Shown: in pieces, positions 6,518 to 9,086 of the stretch
Layout: the number at the start of each line of letters is the position of its first letter
Numbering within the stretch: the stretch's first letter is position 1
From: an uncultured Campylobacter sp.
Lineage (GTDB): Bacteria > Campylobacterota > Campylobacteria > Campylobacterales > Campylobacteraceae
Direction: 5' to 3'
DNA: 9,086 bases
NCBI RefSeq assembly: GCF_938030685.1
Contig: NZ_CALHHX010000002.1
Span: forward strand, 1-9,086
Notes under the pieces: generated by a model
Database searches by the model: none
What the model was told of the DNA's origin: nothing
What the model saw: the letters and a program-made list of their open reading frames with translations, nothing else
Translations under genes and position numbers: made by a program

Positions 6518-7248
6518 TGTTTAGATCCAGGGCGCTGCCTTTTGATCCGCGCACGAATAAAATCGCGAGCTTGCAGAGTTTGAAATTTCACCACGGCGGG
6601 CTTTGCGAGGACTACGTCTCTGCCTTAAATCGAGATATTGCGGACACACCGATACAAAACGCGGATCTTTTTACGATCATCACGCAGTCGTTCAAGGAGG
6701 TACGCGGCGAGGAGTGCAATTTTTCGCAAATTTCAAAGCTTTATCAAATTTGCCTAGGTTTTAGCCGTATTTTTAACAACGCCTCTGAAATTTACAACCA
6801 CGATTTTTACTTCGACTGTATCGCGCAGCCAAGCGAGCCTAGCGGCGAGCTCGCGGACGCTTTAACGCAGGCTTTCGGCGGGATAGAAAATTTGAAAAGC
6901 GAGTTTTTAAAGCGCGCACTGGGGCTTTTCGGTAGCGGCTGGTGCTGGCTTGCGTGCGACGAGAGTGGCACAAATTTAGAAATCATCACGACGCAAAATG
7001 CGGACACGCCGATCGTGCATGGTGAAATTCCACTCCTAGCCTGCGATCTTTGGGAGCACGCCTATTATGCCGATCATCAAAATGCGCGCAAATCCTACGT
7101 GGAGAATTTCTTGCGCTTTGCGGACTTTGGCTTTGCAAGCGACGCCTACTTCCAGGCGAAAAAGCAAGGACTTGACTCCGTGAAGCTCTATATTAGCGAG
7201 CTTCATCCCTCCGCATCTTCGCGCTGCGATTGCGGCTGCTGCGGATAG
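6517..7248 (+). CDS. Divergent Fe/Mn superoxide dismutase-like protein with Cys-rich tail
   Basis: The fold is that of Fe/Mn superoxide dismutase and the four metal ligands are kept: His25 (FHHGG), His95 (YNHDFYF), Asp177 and His181 (CDLWEHAYY). FGSGWCWL, WEHAYY and SELHP near the C terminus are typical of Campylobacter SodB, and the start MFRSRALPFD matches SodB's MFELRKLPYD, which supports the GTG at 6517. It has 243 residues against about 220. It departs from active enzymes at key second-sphere sites (E. coli FeSOD numbering): the gateway His30 position is Leu29, His31 is Cys30, and Gln69 is Glu91, while Tyr34 is kept (Tyr33). The Mn-type Gln146 is absent (Ala162). There are 11 cysteines, four in the tail RCDCGCCG. 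GAGG at 6506-6509 and the 1-nt TAGTG junction suggest coupling to the acidic peptide. It may be a SOD with shifted redox potential or a non-dismutase metal protein. Confidence 0.85.
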   Translation: MFRSRALPFDPRTNKIASLQSLKFHHGGLCEDYVSALNRDIADTPIQNADLFTIITQSFKEVRGEECNFSQISKLYQICLGFSRIFNNASEIYNHDFYFDCIAQPSEPSGELADALTQAFGGIENLKSEFLKRALGLFGSGWCWLACDESGTNLEIITTQNADTPIVHGEIPLLACDLWEHAYYADHQNARKSYVENFLRFADFGFASDAYFQAKKQGLDSVKLYISELHPSASSRCDCGCCG

Positions 7249-7324
7249 ATTTGGGTTTTTGCTGCGCAACTTAGAGAGTTGCAAAACTTTAAGTTCATTA
7301 ATTACGCCGCGCGCTAAATTTCAA

Positions 7325-7353
7325 ACGGGTACGTCTTTCAATGCCCGTATTTT
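7325..7353 (+). terminator. Weak candidate terminator of the can-sod operon
   Basis: ACGGGTA at 7325-7331 pairs with TGCCCGT at 7342-7348 (one G-T pair) around a 10-nt loop and is followed by ATTTT. It lies 77 nt past the sod-like stop. The stem is short and the T run only four long. A closer hairpin at 7266-7282 (GCAACT / AGTTGC) lacks a T run altogether. Confidence 0.3.
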
Positions 7354-7382
7354 GCCGACGGATACTGCGCTATACGACCTGT

Positions 7383-7399
7383 AGTGCTCTGAGAGCACT
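7383..7399. repeat. Perfect 8+1+8 palindrome
   Basis: AGTGCTCT and AGAGCACT are exact reverse complements around a single G at 7391. As DNA it looks like a dimeric-protein binding site; as RNA it gives a 7-bp hairpin with a 3-nt loop. It has no T run on either side, so it is not an ordinary terminator, and there is no gene start nearby. Confidence 0.6.
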
Positions 7400-7724
7400 C
7401 CCGGCTTGCTGCGTACTAAATTTACATAAATTTGATTTTGAACCCATTTGGCGTCCGCGGATTAAAATTTAAGATTTTTAATTTGAAGTTTGTTCAGCTC
7501 TAGTTTCCCACTAGTTATGCGCTAAATTCCGAGTGTTTCTCCTTTTCAGCGCTTATATCTTGTGCGCAAATGCCGCGTTGCACAGACCTTATGTGAAATT
7601 TCGCTTTATCTAGCTCTGCTTTCTTAAAATTTCCACTGCCCGCGTATTGAAATTTAACGCTACGAGCGAGTATCTTGCAAAATTTTAAAGTTGTAATAGG
7701 CCCATGAAATTTTCATACCGAGAT

Positions 7725-7780
7725 AGGCAGCCCATTCTTTGCTTCCGCAATTATACGGAGAGGGCAACTTCTATCTGCCT
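7725..7780 (+). other. Nested stem-loop, possible structured RNA
   Basis: Three stems nest on the plus strand: AGGCA (7725-7729) with TGCCT (7776-7780), GCCC (7730-7733) with GGGC (7762-7765), and TTCCG (7743-7747) with CGGAG (7756-7760, one G-T pair) around an 8-nt loop. A 10-nt bulge separates the outer stem from the second on the 3' side. It matches no RNA family I recognise and may be chance in a stretch rich in short repeats. Confidence 0.25.
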
Positions 7781-7833
7781 CCCTGCCTTGTTCACCCATG
7801 CCCTATTCGTAAAATTTTGTTTAGTAAAGCGGT

Positions 7834-7871
7834 CGGCAAATTTTAAAATATCAGCTAGATTAAATTTGCCG
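7834..7871. repeat. 10-bp inverted repeat built on AAATTT
   Basis: CGGCAAATTT at 7834-7843 and AAATTTGCCG at 7862-7871 are perfect reverse complements separated by 18 nt. A second stem follows at once, with GCCGCG at 7868-7873 and CGCGGC at 7887-7892. Both copies of the AAATTT core lie at the arm ends. Confidence 0.55.
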
Positions 7872-7949
7872 CGCCAAAGACAAGGTCGCGGCGGGTTTGA
7901 AATTTACGCCCGAATAGCACGGCTTGCGAACCACGGGCTAAATTTAACG

Positions 7950-7968
7950 AAATTTGATCGTCAAATTT
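7950..7968. repeat. 8+3+8 inverted repeat AAATTTGA-TCG-TCAAATTT
   Basis: A perfect 8-bp inverted repeat with a 3-nt centre, followed on the plus strand by TACTTTTTGG. It could act as an AT-rich terminator for plus-strand transcription or as a protein site. No transcript that needs ending is apparent just upstream. Confidence 0.5.
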
Positions 7969-8325
7969 TACTTTTTGGCGGTTGAAATTTCAGCGCCGTT
8001 TCAACTTGAAATTCCGCTTTAAATTTTAAAAATTTGCACCTGCCAAAGCTAGGTCGTTGCGCGGAAAAGACAAGCTGCATCGAAACCAAGCTATGCCGCG
8101 TCAGGCGATACATGCGCGCTATGTGTGCCAAAATACAGCGTGGGATTTTAACCGCATCAGCTCAAATTACGCGGCGAGCTGCGCTGTGCGAGACCTCGTT
8201 AATTAAAGCGCCGAGCCGTATTCGCGCGCCGCATAAAGCTGCTCGGTGTAGAATTTTACTCGTTTAAACGCAGCACATCGCTTCACAAACATAAAATTAG
8301 TCCGTTAAGGCGGCACTAGTCGCGC

Positions 8326-8669
8326 GGCATGCACGCTAAACCAAAAGTGCAAACCACGTTCGCTTAAATCCAAAGTCATACTCAATAAAATTCAAAGCCG
8401 CACTCGCTCGAAACGTAAAGTCGCGCCTATTTAAAGGGTATAGCCGCGCTCAATCAAAATTTGTCCGAGACGCGAAGCCGTGTCTATTTAAAGTATAGAG
8501 CTACGCCTAATAAAATTAAAAACCGCCCTCGCTCAAGGCACGAAACCGTTCCGCTCAAAAATATTGCACCCGCAAAACGTAAAGCCGCGTCTGCTTAAAA
8601 TTCAAACCCTATTTCAAATTTTAAGCCCACTCAAAGCTCAAAACCCGCTTAAAATTTTAAAATTTAGTC
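8326..8669. repeat. Degenerate 22-23 nt tandem repeat array
   Basis: Units start at about 8326, 8354, 8377, 8399, 8422, 8445, 8479, 8502, 8524, 8547, 8570, 8586, 8609, 8627 and 8645; most are 22-23 nt, one is 34 and the last few shrink to 16-18. A typical unit begins CGCGCCT, has TAAAAT in the middle and ends AAAGC. Units at 8377 and 8502, and at 8399 and 8524, resemble each other most, both pairs 125 nt apart, which suggests a later block duplication. The period is not a multiple of three and no reading frame follows it, so it is a DNA-level repeat. It ends at the 3' end of the MORN-repeat gene. Confidence 0.65.
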
Positions 8670-8673
8670 CGCT

Positions 8674-9086
8674 TTACTCCCTCGCTAGCCCGTTTTCATC
8701 GGATTTGTCGCTGATTAGCTTGCCGCTTTCGTCGTATTTTTTGGCGCGCACGAGCCTACCGCGCTCAAACTCGCCCTCGGCTTCGAGCTTGCCGTCTGCG
8801 TAGTAGTGCTTCGCCGTGCCCGTCTCGAGCCCATCCTTGAACGTCACTCTGGCCTTGAGCGCGCCGTTTTCGTGATATGTTTCGTATAGCCCGTGTTTGT
8901 GCCCGTCTCTGAACATTACCTTCGCCGCAAGCGCACCGCTTGCGTAGTATTGCTTACTTGTGCCCGTTTGCCTGCCGCGCTCAAACTCATATTCGCCCTG
9001 TAGCGCGCCGCCCTCGTAGTATTCGCATACCGCGCCGTCGCGCTCGTCGTCTTTGAAATTTTCGATTACGCGCGTCTTGCCGTCCT
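8674..9086 (-). CDS. MORN/YwqK-type repeat protein, C-terminal part (gene enters from the right edge)
   Basis: The visible 136 residues are tandem 24-residue repeats with the pattern YY..G.L.....F..G...G, as in MORN_2/YwqK proteins: EYYEGGAL, QYYASGAL, TYHENGAL, HYYADGKL and the last, broken KYDESGKL. Each is a beta-hairpin unit. The frame stays open to the window edge, so the Met at 8916 is internal and the true start lies to the right. The last unit loses the pattern and the protein ends KSDENGLARE with TAA. These proteins are often labelled antitoxin-like by automatic annotation; no toxin partner is visible here and the role is unknown. The gene converges on the 23-nt tandem array, which begins directly past its stop. 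Confidence 0.85.
   Translation of the reverse strand, partial: DGKTRVIENFKDDERDGAVCEYYEGGALQGEYEFERGRQTGTSKQYYASGALAAKVMFRDGHKHGLYETYHENGALKARVTFKDGLETGTAKHYYADGKLEAEGEFERGRLVRAKKYDESGKLISDKSDENGLARE

Larger units (their letters stand above)
7249..8325. other. About 1.1 kb without a credible gene, rich in AAATTT words and inverted repeats
   Basis: The open frames here (plus strand 7704-7985 and 8034-8267) look like chance translations: low-complexity Arg/Ala/Leu mixtures with no recognisable domain and no convincing ribosome binding site. No tRNA, tmRNA, SRP or RNase P RNA signature was found by eye. The stretch from 7315 to 8036 contains about 19 AAATTT hexamers. It also has several perfect inverted repeats (7383-7399, 7704-7716, 7834-7871, 7950-7968, 8211-8246) and two diverged copies of a module (7838-7895 and 8023-8064). 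It could be a decayed region, a non-coding RNA locus or a chromosomal structural element; the sequence does not decide. Confidence 0.6.

Noticed and set aside
7266..7282. Terminator directly after the SOD-like gene
   Set aside because: The 6-bp stem is followed by AAAAC rather than T residues on the plus strand; the T-rich run lies before the stem.
7704..7716. XerH dif site, suggested by ATGAAA-T-TTTCAT
   Set aside because: The arms abut with a single central base, whereas Xer sites need a central region of about six bases between the two arms.
7704..7985. 93-codon open frame on the plus strand in the gene-free region
   Set aside because: No ribosome binding site of note, no domain, and the frame runs through repeats and AAATTT words; its ATG is part of a palindrome.
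8211..8246. Inverted repeat CCGAGC / GCTCGG as a terminator
   Set aside because: Loop of 24 nt and only a distant TTTT; no transcript to end is known there. Kept only as one of the repeats of the region.
8034..8267. 77-codon open frame on the plus strand
   Set aside because: Arg/Ala/Cys-rich chance-like composition, no Shine-Dalgarno, no recognisable family.
8326..8669. CRISPR array
   Set aside because: Repeats follow each other without unique spacers, are too divergent, and no cas gene is present.
8564..8803. 79-codon open frame on the plus strand
   Set aside because: It spans the tandem repeat and then runs antisense through the well-supported MORN-repeat gene.

Overview
The window reads as a stretch of Campylobacter chromosome, probably one of the higher-GC oral or gut species (C. 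gracilis / showae / rectus / curvus type). That rests on inference from four things: the gene order frr-pyrE and secG next to a BI-1 family gene, divergent from carbonic anhydrase plus an MscS channel (matching C. jejuni Cj0233c-Cj0238 from memory); T-rich, TATAAT-only promoters; PglB-type glycosylation sequons; and a base composition that looks near 45% GC. No mobile element, tRNA, rRNA or CRISPR array was seen.

Layout. Positions 1-3471 are all minus strand: rnhB (3' part outside the window), an RDD membrane protein, pyrE, frr, secG and a BI-1/YccA membrane protein. frr-pyrE are 3 nt apart and the RDD stop overlaps the rnhB start. frr and secG each have a convincing TATAAT box and secG ends in a strong hairpin. 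At 3472-3602 is a divergent promoter region. From 3603 to 7248 the plus strand carries a four-gene run in which every junction overlaps: beta-carbonic anhydrase, a 704-residue MscS-type channel with a large periplasmic domain, a previously easy-to-miss 57-residue extremely acidic protein (6344-6517), and a divergent Fe-type superoxide dismutase-like protein. Positions 7249-8673 hold about 1.4 kb without a credible gene: the first kilobase is packed with AAATTT words and inverted repeats, and 8326-8669 is a degenerate 22-23 nt tandem repeat. At 8674-9086 a minus-strand MORN/YwqK-repeat protein enters from the right edge.

How the genes fit together. The minus block is housekeeping (RNA primer removal, pyrimidine synthesis, ribosome recycling, Sec export, membrane homeostasis). 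The plus operon joins CO2/bicarbonate interconversion, osmotic or mechanical release, an unknown polyanionic peptide and a SOD fold whose second metal sphere is altered (Gln69 position is Glu, gateway His30 position is Leu, Cys-rich tail). SecG and MscS both carry clusters of D/E-X-N-X-S/T sequons in parts predicted to be periplasmic, which points to N-glycosylation. The most novel material is the acidic peptide plus altered SOD pair and the non-coding repeat region behind it.
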